From contig NZ_VDMA02000008.1 of assembly GCF_006334915.2 (NCBI RefSeq), forward strand, positions 304,426 to 368,425: 64,000 bases of DNA, written 5' to 3'. Shown piece after piece: positions 24,566 to 32,875 of this stretch. The notes under the pieces are model-generated. The model had not been told where the DNA came from. It saw only the letters and a list, made by a program, of their open reading frames with translations, and ran no database searches. This DNA comes from Microbispora catharanthi. GTDB lineage: Bacteria; Actinomycetota; Actinomycetes; Streptosporangiales; Streptosporangiaceae. The first letter of the stretch is position 1, and every line of letters begins with the position of its first letter. A program made the translations under genes and the position numbers.

Positions 24566-25576
24566 TCAGCGAAGACGCCGGAGCGCGGGAACGGGCTGCC
24601 CGCGTCGCGCGGCCTCCCGTTCGAGTCGCGGTGCCAGGGCGCGGGCGGTCCGCATCATCTTCCGCACCTGCCCGAGACGGCTCCCGCTGAGGCTGAAGTC
24701 GGCCAGGGCACGTTCGACCCGCACGTGGACCCCGTCGGGCAGGGGCGTGGCCTCGCCGACCAGCACGACGTTCTCCTGTCCGCTCATGTCGGTGCCATGG
24801 GTGTGGAAGGTCAGGCAGGCCCGTCCGCGCGCCAGGACGCCGGGCGGGCCGGTCCGCACGAGGAAGCCGTCGTCCACACGGGTCGCGCCGAGCGAACGCA
24901 GCGGCAGGGGCCAGCCGTCCTCGCCGATCACGGTCAGCACGGGATCACCGAGGCGGACGGCGTGGTCGGCGCGAAGGCGCCAGTCGGCGGGCGGCTCCAG
25001 CCATCCCGGAGCGCCGGCTCCGGTGGGGGCGGGGTCCGACGGCGGCGCGGTCGCTTCCGGGGCCGCCTCCCACCGCTGAGGCGGCGCGTCGAGCCGCCCG
25101 TGCGGCCACCACAACATGCGCAGCGGAGTGACCTCGATCCATATGCGCGCCCAATACCAGGCCTGGCGTCGCACGAGGAACCACGGCTGCCGGGCGACCG
25201 CCTGCGGATACTTCGCCAGCGTCCGCCGCAGGTAGAGATCGGTGTTGGCCTGCAGATCCGCGTCGCGTACGGTGGCCAGGCCCTGGACGAGCACGACGGG
25301 AGGGCCGGAGACGGGCGACCCCGTGGGGTCGGAGAACAGCAGCGCGACCCGGGGGTCGCGTCTGGCCCGCTCGGCCTTGGACGGATAGGTCAGTCCGGTC
25401 GAGACGTCGACCGTACGACCGTCCTCGGCGACGTAGGGCCCCACTGGCCAGGTAATCGGCGCGCCGGTGCGGGTGAGCGAGGCGTACTCGCACGTCAGCG
25501 CGTTTTCGAGCACCGGCAGAATCTCGGCGGGCCAGTTCGTGCGCCCGGCCGTGCCGGACGCGGGCGACAGGGACAT
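24566..25576 (-). CDS. Pyridoxamine 5'-phosphate oxidase-family protein
   Basis: A 336-aa protein whose N-terminal half has the split beta-barrel flavin-binding fold: TRTGAPITWPVGPYV, STGLTYPSKAERARRDPRVALLFSD and VLVQGLATVRD are typical of the family. The second half carries another barrel-like region (DPVLTVIGEDGWPLPLRSLGA). The family binds FMN or F420 and reduces or senses small molecules; the substrate is not predictable. The ATG at 25576 is favoured by AGGGAG; a GTG at 25606 is also in frame. It is downstream of a MerR gene on the same strand and may be its target. Confidence 0.8.
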   Translation of the reverse strand: MSLSPASGTAGRTNWPAEILPVLENALTCEYASLTRTGAPITWPVGPYVAEDGRTVDVSTGLTYPSKAERARRDPRVALLFSDPTGSPVSGPPVVLVQGLATVRDADLQANTDLYLRRTLAKYPQAVARQPWFLVRRQAWYWARIWIEVTPLRMLWWPHGRLDAPPQRWEAAPEATAPPSDPAPTGAGAPGWLEPPADWRLRADHAVRLGDPVLTVIGEDGWPLPLRSLGATRVDDGFLVRTGPPGVLARGRACLTFHTHGTDMSGQENVVLVGEATPLPDGVHVRVERALADFSLSGSRLGQVRKMMRTARALAPRLEREAARRGQPVPALRRLR

Positions 25577-25676
25577 CCCATGCTCCCTCGCAGCGGAATT
25601 CCTCACGCCGGTGAACTTAGGCGGCAGGGCTTAGGCCGCACTTGGGACGGACTTAGGCAGGCACGAGGGAGACGGA

Positions 25677-26075
25677 TCAGCGGGCGGAGGCGGTTTTCGG
25701 GACGTTCAACCGCTGACGCCGGAGCTGCTCGGCGAACTCCCTGGCCATCGCGAGCTGCTCGCGCAGTTTGTCGGCGCGTTCCGCGACCGCCTTCTCGAAC
25801 AGCTGCAGCCGGGAGAGCAGGCCGGGGTCGTCGTCGCCGCGGGTGAGCCGGTCGCTGATCTCCAGCAGGTCGCGCATCTCCTCCAGCGTGAACCCCAGCG
25901 GCTTCATCCGCCTGATCAGCGCCAGGCGCTGCACGTGCTCCTCGCTGTAGAGCCGGAAACCCCCCTGCGTGCGGGCGGGCACGACCAGGCCGACCTCCTC
26001 GTAATGGCGGATGGTGCGCAGGGACAGCCCGAGCCGCTCGGCGACCTCGCCGATCTGCGCCAGACCTTCAGGCAT
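25677..26075 (-). CDS. MerR-family transcriptional regulator
   Basis: Regulator of 132 aa. The winged helix-turn-helix IGEVAERLGLSLRTIRHYEEVGLV is followed by GGFRLYSEEHVQRLALIRRMKPLGFTLEEMRDLL. A C-terminal dimerisation coiled coil follows (LFEKAVAERADKLREQLAMA). No cysteine sensor cluster is seen, so a metal ligand is unlikely. Starts at ATG 26075, GTG 26087 and GTG 26138 are possible; 26075 leaves room for the operator-like palindrome at 26141-26162 as an autoregulatory site. The PPOX-family gene follows 100 bp downstream. Confidence 0.85.
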   Translation of the reverse strand: MPEGLAQIGEVAERLGLSLRTIRHYEEVGLVVPARTQGGFRLYSEEHVQRLALIRRMKPLGFTLEEMRDLLEISDRLTRGDDDPGLLSRLQLFEKAVAERADKLREQLAMAREFAEQLRRQRLNVPKTASAR

Positions 26076-26140
26076 CGCTCCGCTCACCTTTCCTACCCCC
26101 GTGGTCGCCGCTCCCGTGCGGGTACCGTCGCCACTCACGG

Positions 26141-26162
26141 CCTACCCTCACGTATGGGTAGG
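26141..26162. promoter_or_regulatory. Palindromic operator upstream of the MerR gene
   Basis: Inverted repeat CCTACCC (26141-26147) and GGGTAGG (26156-26162) around TCACGTAT. Arms and 22-bp size suit a MerR dimer. It matches the palindrome at 26882-26903 at 17 of 22 positions. Confidence 0.6.
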
Positions 26163-26468
26163 GTTTCGCAGAACAGCTCTCTGGAACTCGTCGGTGACGA
26201 TACCTCTCGTCCGGGAGTCCGGCTGGAGGGGAGGACAAGCATAAGGCCCCGGGCCCGCCCTGGTGGAGCCCGCGGCAGCGCCGACCCCCACCGCGACGGC
26301 GCGCCCGGCGAGGGGGAAGGGCCAGGCGGGCCGTGCGGTGGCGTTGACGCCTGCGATGGGCGAGCACGCGGCGAAGCGGAGTCCCACCGCAAGCGGGGCA
26401 GACTCTACTCTCACGGAAGGTTATAGAGCAATAACCCCCCGACGCCCGGCGGGAGCGAGCGTGCGCGA
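26163..26468. other. Intergenic region without a recognised gene
   Basis: About 300 bp between the MerR operator and the 3' end of the small minus-strand gene. Frames on either strand are Arg/Pro/Gly-rich with no ribosome site or recognisable motif, so I see no gene here. Confidence 0.5.
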
Positions 26469-26696
26469 TCAGTAGGTGCTGGGCTCAGGCTCCTCGACGT
26501 TCCACGTCACCCTGCCGTCCGGCTGGACGCACCGCCGGCGGACCCGGGTGACCAGTTGCGTCGGCAGTTGGAGCGCCGCCACCCAGGATCCGTTCCTGCT
26601 CCGCTCGAAACAGACGTTGTCGCCGTTGACGACGACGCGGTCGGCGGTGAGGGTGCGCTGAAAGCCGCTGTACATCCTGACGCGGTAGACGGACAT
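26469..26696 (-). CDS. Small hypothetical basic protein
   Basis: A 75-aa soluble protein starting at the ATG at 26696 behind GAGGAGG. It contains alternating hydrophobic residues suggesting a small beta-sheet (YRVRMYSGFQRTLTADRVVV, NGSWVAALQLPTQLVTRVRR) and ends acidic (EEPEPSTY). I do not recognise the family. A longer in-frame extension to 26867 is Pro/Arg-rich and unconvincing. The perfect palindrome at 26882-26903 lies about 185 bp upstream and may control it. Confidence 0.6.
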   Translation of the reverse strand: MSVYRVRMYSGFQRTLTADRVVVNGDNVCFERSRNGSWVAALQLPTQLVTRVRRRCVQPDGRVTWNVEEPEPSTY

Positions 26697-26881
26697 CGTC
26701 CTCCTCTCCACGTGCGGTCTTTTGTGTGGCCGGACCCACCGCGGAGGAGGCTCCCGCGCGGGCCGGCCCCCGCGGGCGGCGGGGCCGCCCGGATCCCTGG
26801 CCTCCCGGCGGTCACGACACGGCGCGGGGACGTCGCGGGACGGCTGCGCGTCGGCCGGGAGAACCACGTGACCCGCATCAC

Positions 26882-26903
26882 CCTACTCTGACGTCAGAGT
26901 AGG
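26882..26903. promoter_or_regulatory. Perfect 22-bp palindrome, probable second MerR site
   Basis: The sequence is self-complementary over 22 bp, with half-site CCTACTCTGAC. It is like the site before the MerR gene (17 of 22 identical). It could instead fold as a 9-bp hairpin behind marR (58 bp after its stop), but no T tract follows. Confidence 0.55.
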
Positions 26904-26960
26904 CAAATCCCGAGGGTGGACGGGGGCATGTCTTCCCGGCCCGGCGGGGTGGCGGCTCCG

Positions 26961-27431
26961 CTACCGCTGTCGGCGAACCGGGGACGGGCGGTCCTCCAGG
27001 GCGTCCGTCATCCGCTCCAGGTGACCCAGCAGCAGGTCGGCCTGCTCCGCGTCCAGGTGGGCGGTCATCCGCTGTTCGATCGTGAGCACGTCACCGCGCG
27101 CGGCGGCGAGCCGGGCCCTGCCCTCCGCCGTCAGGGTGGTGGGCAGGGCTCTGCCCTGCGGCGCGGACGCCGGCCGCTCGACCAGTCCGGCGTCCTCCAG
27201 GTTGCGGAGCAACACGTTCATCGACTGCCGGGTGACGAAGGCGCCCCTGGCCAGCTCGGCGTTGGACAGCCCCGGCCGCTGGTCGAGCAGTTCCAGGCAG
27301 GCGTACTGCGGAGTGGTCAGGTCGTGGCGGCGCAGCGCGGCGTCCATGGCCGAGCGCAGGGCCGCCTGGACCCTCTTCAACTGGTAGCCCACCAGGCGGC
27401 CGGGGTCGACGCCGCTGCTCACTTGCCTCAT
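26961..27431 (-). CDS. MarR-family transcriptional regulator
   Basis: Regulator of 156 aa with the MarR winged helix. LTTPQYACLELLDQRPGLSN is followed by ELARGAFVTRQSMNVLLRNLEDAGLVER and the wing ALPTTLTAEGRARL. It is divergent from a VOC-family gene. Two matched inverted repeats (ATGTCA-N6-TGACAT) fill the 54-bp intergenic space; one overlaps its own ATG. This arrangement indicates autoregulation and control of the neighbour. No ribosome site is visible before the ATG at 27431, so the mRNA may be nearly leaderless. Confidence 0.87.
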   Translation of the reverse strand: MRQVSSGVDPGRLVGYQLKRVQAALRSAMDAALRRHDLTTPQYACLELLDQRPGLSNAELARGAFVTRQSMNVLLRNLEDAGLVERPASAPQGRALPTTLTAEGRARLAAARGDVLTIEQRMTAHLDAEQADLLLGHLERMTDALEDRPSPVRRQR

Positions 27432-27475
27432 GTCAACATCCTGACATATGGTCCCTATGTCAAAGCTCTGACATA
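27430..27475. promoter_or_regulatory. Twin MarR operators
   Basis: Site 1, 27430-27447, is ATGTCA-N6-TGACAT. Site 2, 27456-27475, is TATGTCA-N6-TGACATA. Their centres are 27 bp apart. Site 1 covers the marR start codon and site 2 ends at the AGGAGG of the VOC gene. Confidence 0.75.
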
Positions 27476-27485
27476 GGAGGAAGCC

Positions 27486-27851
27486 GTGACCGTCACCGGA
27501 GTGGACTTCGTGGCGTTGCAAGTGCGCGACCTGGAGGCAGCGGCCACGTTCTACGAGAAGCGCCTCGGGCTGCGACGAGACCCGGCGGGGCCGCCGCACG
27601 CCGTGGTGTTCGCCACCGCGCCCATCCCGTTCGCGGTGCGCGAGCCGCTGCCCGGCGTCGACCTGGAGGCGGCCCCGCGTCCGGGCCTCGGGGTGGCGCT
27701 GTGGTTCAAGGCCGACGACGCCCAGCGGCTCCACGACGAGCTCGCCGCGGCGGGGGTGCCGATCCTGTCCGAGCCGGTCGACGGGCCGTTCGGCCGGACG
27801 TTCTCCTTCAGCGACCCCGACGGGTACGCGGTCACCGTCCACGACAGGTGA
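27486..27851 (+). CDS. VOC (glyoxalase/bleomycin-resistance) family protein
   Basis: A 121-aa protein of the vicinal oxygen chelate fold: DFVALQVRDLEAAATFYEKRLGL at the start and FSDPDGYAVTVHDR at the end, two beta-alpha-beta-beta-beta units. AGGAGG precedes the GTG start. The divergent MarR regulator and its two operators imply induction by a small molecule, which this protein may bind or detoxify. The substrate is not predictable. Confidence 0.85.
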   Translation: MTVTGVDFVALQVRDLEAAATFYEKRLGLRRDPAGPPHAVVFATAPIPFAVREPLPGVDLEAAPRPGLGVALWFKADDAQRLHDELAAAGVPILSEPVDGPFGRTFSFSDPDGYAVTVHDR

Positions 27852-27983
27852 GCGAGGCCCGCACGGGACGTGACGGATGACCTGTCCGCCGCCGTCCCGC
27901 GCGGGCCCCGTATGCGCACTCTCCCGCTCTCGCTTACCCCCGGAATCCGGTCTCATGCACATCCCGTGGATCTGGCGCCCCGG

Positions 27984-28397
27984 TCACGTCAGCAGGCCGA
28001 TGCCGAGGGTCAGCACGCCTGCCGCCAGGCAGAGCGCGCCGAGCCAGAGCAGGATGATCAGCCGATTCGGCCGGGTCGCATCCCGTCCGAGGGACGACAG
28101 GAAGAATCCGGCGGACATCAGCGCGGCGGCGGCCGGCACGCCGAGCCGGGCGGTCCACAGGGCGACGCCGTCGAGGCCGGTGGCGTCGACGAAGAGGAGG
28201 CACACCAGTCCGAGGGTGACCAGCACCCCCGCGTGCGCGTGCCCGGCGCGGGCGAACGTCTGCTGGAAGGGCGTCATCGGCACCGCGCCGCGGACGATCC
28301 GGGTGAGGAACCATCCGCCGAACTCGATGGTCACGACGGTCAGCAGGACGGCGCCGGCGATCACCTGGGTCGGCTGGCTGAGCTGCAGGGGGGTCAT
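27984..28397 (-). CDS. Four-helix membrane protein
   Basis: A 137-aa integral membrane protein with four hydrophobic segments at about 10-32, 48-70, 82-102 and 110-135. A conserved-looking HAHAG motif sits at the start of the second segment (ARAGHAHAGVLVTLG), reminiscent of small quinone- or haem-associated membrane proteins, though I cannot name the family. AGGAG precedes the ATG. It lies 34 bp downstream of the TetR gene on the same strand and is probably its regulated partner. Confidence 0.75.
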   Translation of the reverse strand: MTPLQLSQPTQVIAGAVLLTVVTIEFGGWFLTRIVRGAVPMTPFQQTFARAGHAHAGVLVTLGLVCLLFVDATGLDGVALWTARLGVPAAAALMSAGFFLSSLGRDATRPNRLIILLWLGALCLAAGVLTLGIGLLT

Positions 28398-28431
28398 TGG
28401 GCACTCCTGTGAGGACGATGGTGGGGGGACG

Positions 28432-29163
28432 TCAGCGAGCGGCGCCCAGGGCGGCCTCGGGAAGGCCGAGGGTCCGCGCGAGGTCGGCCAGCTCCGCCTC
28501 GAACAGATCGCCCGCCTCGTCGCCGATGGCCCGCGGAAGGCCGAGCGACTCCAGGCAGACCATCCCGTAGAGCCGCGTCCAGCAGCGGGTGAAGGCGGCC
28601 GCGGCGGCGGTGGAGGGCATCGTGATCTCCAGGATCTGGACGAGCCGCTCGGCCAGCGGCTCGATCCGGGGCTCGCGGGGCCAGGGAGCGGGGGAGGCGC
28701 CGCCGTAGTCCCGCCATGCTCCGGCGAAGATCTCCCCGAACAGCTTGCCCACCTGGGCTCGCGCACGGCCGACCGCCTGGTTCTCCTCCTCCGGCGGGGA
28801 CACGACCAGGGAGAGGTGGAACTCCCGGGGGTGCTCGACCCCCCAGCGCCGCAACGCCCTGCTGGCGACGACGAGCCTGCCCGCCGTGTCCGCCTCGTCC
28901 ACCTCGCCGACCCGGGTGGCGACGAACTCGGTGAGCTCGTCCAGGATCGCCACGATGACCGCGTCGAGGAGGGCGCGGTGGCCGTCGAAGTAGCGGTAGA
29001 CCCCGGGCGGGGTCATCCCCATCTCCCGGGCGACCGCCCGGATCGTCAGCGCTTCGACGCCTTGGGTCGTCAGGATCTCGCGGCTCACCGAGATCAGCTC
29101 ACGCAGCGTCGCGTCACGCACCCTCTGGCGTCGTGAAGGACTGGTCGTCGTGGACCCCTCCAT
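28432..29163 (-). CDS. TetR-family transcriptional regulator
   Basis: Regulator of 243 aa. The helix-turn-helix spans about residues 15-60 (LRELISVSREILTTQGVEAL, AREMGMTPPGVYRYFDGHRAL). The C-terminal domain is of the WHG type (FTRCWTRLYGMVCLESLGLP). The ATG at 29163 has GGGGAGA eight bases upstream. The likely operon partner is the downstream membrane protein gene. AT-rich inverted-repeat-like sequence near 29185-29215 (GTTAAC) with a minus-strand TATAGT box is a candidate promoter/operator. Confidence 0.85.
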   Translation of the reverse strand: MEGSTTTSPSRRQRVRDATLRELISVSREILTTQGVEALTIRAVAREMGMTPPGVYRYFDGHRALLDAVIVAILDELTEFVATRVGEVDEADTAGRLVVASRALRRWGVEHPREFHLSLVVSPPEEENQAVGRARAQVGKLFGEIFAGAWRDYGGASPAPWPREPRIEPLAERLVQILEITMPSTAAAAAFTRCWTRLYGMVCLESLGLPRAIGDEAGDLFEAELADLARTLGLPEAALGAAR

Positions 29164-29288
29164 CGGCCTGTCTCCCCTCTTCTGTTGACACATGTTAACT
29201 ATAGCGTATTGCGTTAGCTGACGCGTTCGTGCGATGCTCGGGTTATCCACATTCGCGGTCATCGCCCGCCCGCCCCCTGGAGGCTCCC

Positions 29289-29783
29289 TTGGACATCGAC
29301 TCCGGCACAGCGTTGCGCTCCAGGCCCGCCGCCGCCCCGGCCACCGCGCCCCGGGTCGGCGCCGCCGAACGCAACCGTGCCGTCGAACTGCTCGGCGACG
29401 CGTTCGGCGCCGGCTACCTGACCAAGGAGGAGTTCGACGAGCGCCTCGACGTCGCCACGCGAGCGCGGCACCGCACCGAGCTCGACGCCCTCCTCGCCGA
29501 CCTGCCGGCCAAGCTGCGTACGTCGAGGGACCGGGCGCTGCGCCGGGCCCGCAAGGCCAGGGCGGCCAGGCTCGGCGTGCGCATCCACGCCGGCGTCTAC
29601 GCCGGCACATCGCTTCTCATGGTGGTCGTCTGGCTCGCCGTCGGGCGGGCGACGGACTTCTGGTATCCGTGGCCGATCTGGCCCATCCTGGGCTGGGGCG
29701 TCGGAGTGCTGGGCCACGCCGTGCCCGTGACCCTGGCGGTCCGCGCCCGCGAGCGCCGGAAGACGTTTGATTCAATTGCTTGA
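29289..29783 (+). CDS. DUF1707 / 2TM-domain protein
   Basis: A 164-aa protein. The DUF1707 domain spans about 22-75 (AAERNRAVELLGDAFGAGYL, EEFDERLDVATRARHRTELDALLADL). A basic linker and two membrane segments (about 108-130 and 135-160, with a WYPWPIWPILGWG turn) follow. The TTG at 29289 is chosen because TGGAGG lies five bases upstream; a longer frame lacks a ribosome site. DUF1707 proteins are common in actinomycetes and often have a C-terminal membrane or sensor domain; the function is not known. Confidence 0.8.
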   Translation: MDIDSGTALRSRPAAAPATAPRVGAAERNRAVELLGDAFGAGYLTKEEFDERLDVATRARHRTELDALLADLPAKLRTSRDRALRRARKARAARLGVRIHAGVYAGTSLLMVVVWLAVGRATDFWYPWPIWPILGWGVGVLGHAVPVTLAVRARERRKTFDSIA

Positions 29784-29787
29784 CTTA
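29770..29787. promoter_or_regulatory. Candidate TetR operator A
   Basis: ATTCAATTGCTTGACTTA, at the 3' end of the DUF1707 gene and just before the TetR gene. It matches 31083-31100 at 14 of 18 positions. Confidence 0.5.
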
Positions 29788-29815
29788 CCGCATCGATTCC
29801 GGTGCGCTGGTGAGG

Positions 29816-30457
29816 ATGACCGGTAAGTTACGAGCCGAACGGGCCGGCGTGACCCGCGAGCGGATTCTGTCGGCGGCGGAGCGGCTGTTCGCCGAGCACG
29901 GCGTGTTCGCCGTGTCCAACCGCCAGGTCAGCGAGGCCGCGGGGCAGGGCAACAACGCCGCGGTCGGCTACCACTTCGGCACCAAGGCGGATCTCGTACG
30001 CGCGATCGCCCGCAGACACGCCGAGCCGGTCGATCGGATACGCGAGCGGATGCTGGCCGACATCGGCGACTCCGCCGACGTACGCGACTGGGTGGCCTGC
30101 CTGGTCCGCCCGGTCACCGAGCATCTGGCCGCGCAGGGCAACCCGACCTGGTACGCCCGCTTCCTCGCCCAGGTGGCGACCGATCCCGCGCTGCGTGCGA
30201 TCCTCGCCGAGGAGACGCACGCCTCGCTGCGACAGGCGTTGGACGGGTTCATCCGCTGCCTGCCCGAACTGCCCGCCGAAGTGCGGGCGGAGCGCGGCGA
30301 CATGGCGCGGCAGCTGATCACACACGTGTGCGCCGAACGCGAGCGCGCCCTCGCCGAAGGCGCCCCCACGCCCAGATCCAGCTGGCACGGCACGGCGACC
30401 GGGCTGATCGACGCGCTCGTCGGGCTGTGGCTGGCACCCGTTTCCCGGGATTCGTGA
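29816..30457 (+). CDS. TetR-family transcriptional regulator
   Basis: Regulator of 213 aa. The helix-turn-helix TRERILSAAERLFAEHGVFA, then SNRQVSEAAGQGNNAAVGYHFGTKADLV, is typical. ATG 29816 (or GTG 29810) is preferred over the TTG at 29780, because the operator-like sequence at 29770-29787 would otherwise lie inside the gene. It is convergent with the UPF0104-type gene (3 bp apart), whose upstream region has a matching site, so that gene is the likely target. Confidence 0.83.
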   Translation: MTGKLRAERAGVTRERILSAAERLFAEHGVFAVSNRQVSEAAGQGNNAAVGYHFGTKADLVRAIARRHAEPVDRIRERMLADIGDSADVRDWVACLVRPVTEHLAAQGNPTWYARFLAQVATDPALRAILAEETHASLRQALDGFIRCLPELPAEVRAERGDMARQLITHVCAERERALAEGAPTPRSSWHGTATGLIDALVGLWLAPVSRDS

Positions 30458-30460
30458 GCT

Positions 30461-31039
30461 TCACCCCACCGGACGCACGCCCGCCTCGTCCTCATGGCGG
30501 CCGGCGACGCCGAGCAGCCACCGTCCGGCCGCGGCCAACCGGGCCCGGACCCCGTCGCGGAGCAGCAGCCAGGCGACCCAGCCGACGGCGAGCACGGCCC
30601 AGTACGAGATCAGCCGGTAGAGCGCGACGACGGCCGCCGCCATGCTGCCGGTGACTCCCGCTCCGATGAACGTCGCGGCCATGCCGAGCTCGGTGACGCC
30701 GAGCCCGCCGGGGATGACCGCGACCGTCGCCGCGATCTTGCCCGCCACGTAGCCGAGCAGCACGGTATGCGGCCCCAGCCCGACCCCCGCGGCCGCGCAC
30801 ACGGCGGCCCCGCCGCTCCTGAGCAGGCGGCGCAGCAGTCCCGCGAAGAGCCTCATCGAGAGGCCCTCGGCGACCACGGCGACGGCCAGCCAGCCCGGGT
30901 TCACCCTTCGAACCGACGCCCAGACCACGTCCGGGTCGGGAATCCTGTCCCTGAGGGCGAACAGCGCCACTCCGGCCACGCCGACGGCGGCGGCGCCTCT
31001 GAGCCGGCGCGCCGCGTGGACGACGGAGGCAGGGGACAT
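30461..31039 (-). CDS. Shortened UPF0104 / lysylphosphatidylglycerol-synthase-type membrane protein
   Basis: A 192-aa membrane protein with the conserved family core GYVAGKIAATVAVIPGGLGV, then TELG and the YRLISYWAVLAVGW segment. Members are normally above 300 aa. Here the N-terminal region (VNPGWLAVAVVAEGLSMRLFAGLLRRLL) is joined almost directly to the PGGLG core, so roughly 130 residues of central membrane segments are missing. It could be a functional minimal variant or an internally deleted gene. GGAG precedes the ATG. A candidate TetR operator lies at 31083-31100. Confidence 0.75.
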   Translation of the reverse strand: MSPASVVHAARRLRGAAAVGVAGVALFALRDRIPDPDVVWASVRRVNPGWLAVAVVAEGLSMRLFAGLLRRLLRSGGAAVCAAAGVGLGPHTVLLGYVAGKIAATVAVIPGGLGVTELGMAATFIGAGVTGSMAAAVVALYRLISYWAVLAVGWVAWLLLRDGVRARLAAAGRWLLGVAGRHEDEAGVRPVG

Positions 31040-31082
31040 GCGCGGGTTCTCCGGTGCGCGGTCGGGGTGTGACGCGCCTTTA

Positions 31083-31100
31083 AATCAAGTGACTGACTTA
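31083..31100. promoter_or_regulatory. Candidate TetR operator B
   Basis: AATCAAGTGACTGACTTA, with the dyad AAGT-N5-ACTT, 44 bp upstream of the UPF0104-type gene. It resembles site A before the TetR gene. Confidence 0.5.
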
Positions 31101-31153
31101 GGTTAGCATCGCGGTTTTCCCCGGCCGGGAGAGGATCCTCCGGCAGCCGGCGC

Positions 31154-31969
31154 TCACCTCTCGAACGGGCCCTCCTGGGCGCCGAGGACGCTGGACAGGA
31201 ACGCGCGGGTGCGCTCGTGCTCCGGGGCGGCGAGAAGCTCGCGGGGGCGGCCCTCTTCGACGACCACGCCGTCGGCGAAGAAGGCCAGCCGGTCGCCGAC
31301 CTCACGGGCGAAGGCGATCTCGTGGGTCACCACGACCATCGTCATCCCCTCGGCGGCCAGGCTCTTCATGACCTCCAGCACCTCGTCCACCAGCTCGGGG
31401 TCGAGGGCGGAGGTCGGCTCGTCGAAAAGCATCAGCGCCGGGTTCATCGCCAGCGCCCGGGCGATGGCCACCCGCTGCTGCTGGCCGCCCGAGAGCTGGT
31501 GGGGCCGCTTGTGCGCGTGGTCGGCCAGGCCCACGCGGTCCAGGTGCTCCATCGCCAGTGTCCGCGCCCGATCCGGCGGCGTGCCCAGCACATGGACGGG
31601 ACCGCAGGCCACGTTCTCCAGCGCGCTCTGGTGGGCGAACAGGTTGAATCGCTGGAACACCATGCCGATGTTCCTGCGGAAGGCGGCGAACCTCTTGGGC
31701 GTCCAGGGGTGATACCTGCCGTCCCGCAGCGTGTGGCCGACCTCCTCCCCGAGCACGCGCAGGCTGCCGCCCAGCACCGGCTCCAGCCCGTTGAGGCACC
31801 GCAGGAACGTGGACTTGCCCGAGCCCGACGGCCCGATGACGCAGCTCACCTCGCCGGAGGCCACGGTGAAGTCCACCCCGTTGAGCACCTGCACGCCGCC
31901 GTAGCCCATCCGGACGCCCGTCGCCACCACCACGGGGGCCACCGCCGCGGGGGCCGCCCCGGCGTTCAC
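31154..31969 (-). CDS. Amino-acid ABC transporter ATPase, GlnQ/HisP type
   Basis: ATPase of a polar amino-acid importer, 271 aa. Walker [10 protein letters not shown] is at 46-54, signature [19 protein letters not shown] near 165, Walker [14 protein letters not shown] and switch [15 protein letters not shown]. The GTG at 31969 overlaps the permease stop (GTGA). It is the last gene of the operon amidohydrolase - binding protein - permease - ATPase. The substrate class (amino acid or derivative) comes from the family. Confidence 0.92.
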   Translation of the reverse strand: MNAGAAPAAVAPVVVATGVRMGYGGVQVLNGVDFTVASGEVSCVIGPSGSGKSTFLRCLNGLEPVLGGSLRVLGEEVGHTLRDGRYHPWTPKRFAAFRRNIGMVFQRFNLFAHQSALENVACGPVHVLGTPPDRARTLAMEHLDRVGLADHAHKRPHQLSGGQQQRVAIARALAMNPALMLFDEPTSALDPELVDEVLEVMKSLAAEGMTMVVVTHEIAFAREVGDRLAFFADGVVVEEGRPRELLAAPEHERTRAFLSSVLGAQEGPFER

Positions 31970-32874
31970 GCGGCCACCTTCGGCAGGACCCGGGCCGCGA
32001 CCCCGCCGCCGCGGACCAGCCGTACGGCGTCGGAGCCGAAGCGGCGCTCCAGCCGCCCCTGCAGGAAGGTCGCGACGGCGGTCATGACCATGTACCAGAC
32101 GCTCGCCACGATCAGCAGCTCCATGATCCGGTTGTTCGCCTTGTAGATCTGGCTGGCGTTGGTCATCAGGTCGTGCCCGGCGACGACGTACACCAGGGAG
32201 GTGGTCTTCAGCATGGAGATGAACTCGTTGCCGGTCGGCGGGATGATGATGCGCAGCGCCTGCGGCAGCACGATGACCCGCATCCGCCTGGCCGGCGTCA
32301 TGCCCAGCGCGTACGCCGCCTCGGTCTGGCCCCGGTCCACCGCCTGGATCCCGGCGCGCACGGTCTCGGCGAAGTACGCCGCCAGGTTCAGCCCCAGCCC
32401 CAGCATGGCCGAGGTGAAGCCGGTCATCACCTGGTTGGTGTCCCACTTGAGGCCGATCATCGTGAACGGGACCTTGAGCACCAGCTCGGGGAACAGGAAC
32501 GCCAGGTTGTACCAGAAGATGAGCTGCACCAGCACCGGCGTGCCGCGGAAGAACCAGATGTAGAACGCGGCCAGCCCGCTCAGCACCGGGTTGTGCGCGA
32601 GGCGCATGACCGCGACCAGGACGCCGAGCACCAGCCCGAGGGCCGTCGCCAGCACGGAGATCTCGATGGTGACCCAGACCCCGGACAGGATCCGCTCGTT
32701 GAACAGATACTCGGCGACCTTGCCCCAGTCGAGGTGCGGGTTGACCACCACCAGGTAGGCCAGCCAGCCGGCGACCGCGAGCGCGACGGCCGCGGCGAGC
32801 CAGCGGCCCCAGTGCCAGGTGCGCGCGACGGGGACCGGCGTGCCGGACCCGTCGGCGATCGGTTCGGTGCGCAC
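31966..32874 (-). CDS. Amino-acid ABC transporter permease, GlnP/HisM type
   Basis: Membrane permease of 302 aa. An extra N-terminal membrane segment precedes the HEQRo/HisM-type core, which has [34 protein letters not shown] and the EAA-like loop [20 protein letters not shown]. It is a fused-type permease likely working as a homodimer, as only one permease gene is present. The GTG start follows the binding-protein stop by one base and the 3' end overlaps the ATPase start. Confidence 0.92.
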   Translation of the reverse strand: MRTEPIADGSGTPVPVARTWHWGRWLAAAVALAVAGWLAYLVVVNPHLDWGKVAEYLFNERILSGVWVTIEISVLATALGLVLGVLVAVMRLAHNPVLSGLAAFYIWFFRGTPVLVQLIFWYNLAFLFPELVLKVPFTMIGLKWDTNQVMTGFTSAMLGLGLNLAAYFAETVRAGIQAVDRGQTEAAYALGMTPARRMRVIVLPQALRIIIPPTGNEFISMLKTTSLVYVVAGHDLMTNASQIYKANNRIMELLIVASVWYMVMTAVATFLQGRLERRFGSDAVRLVRGGGVAARVLPKVAA

Positions 32875-32875
32875 G

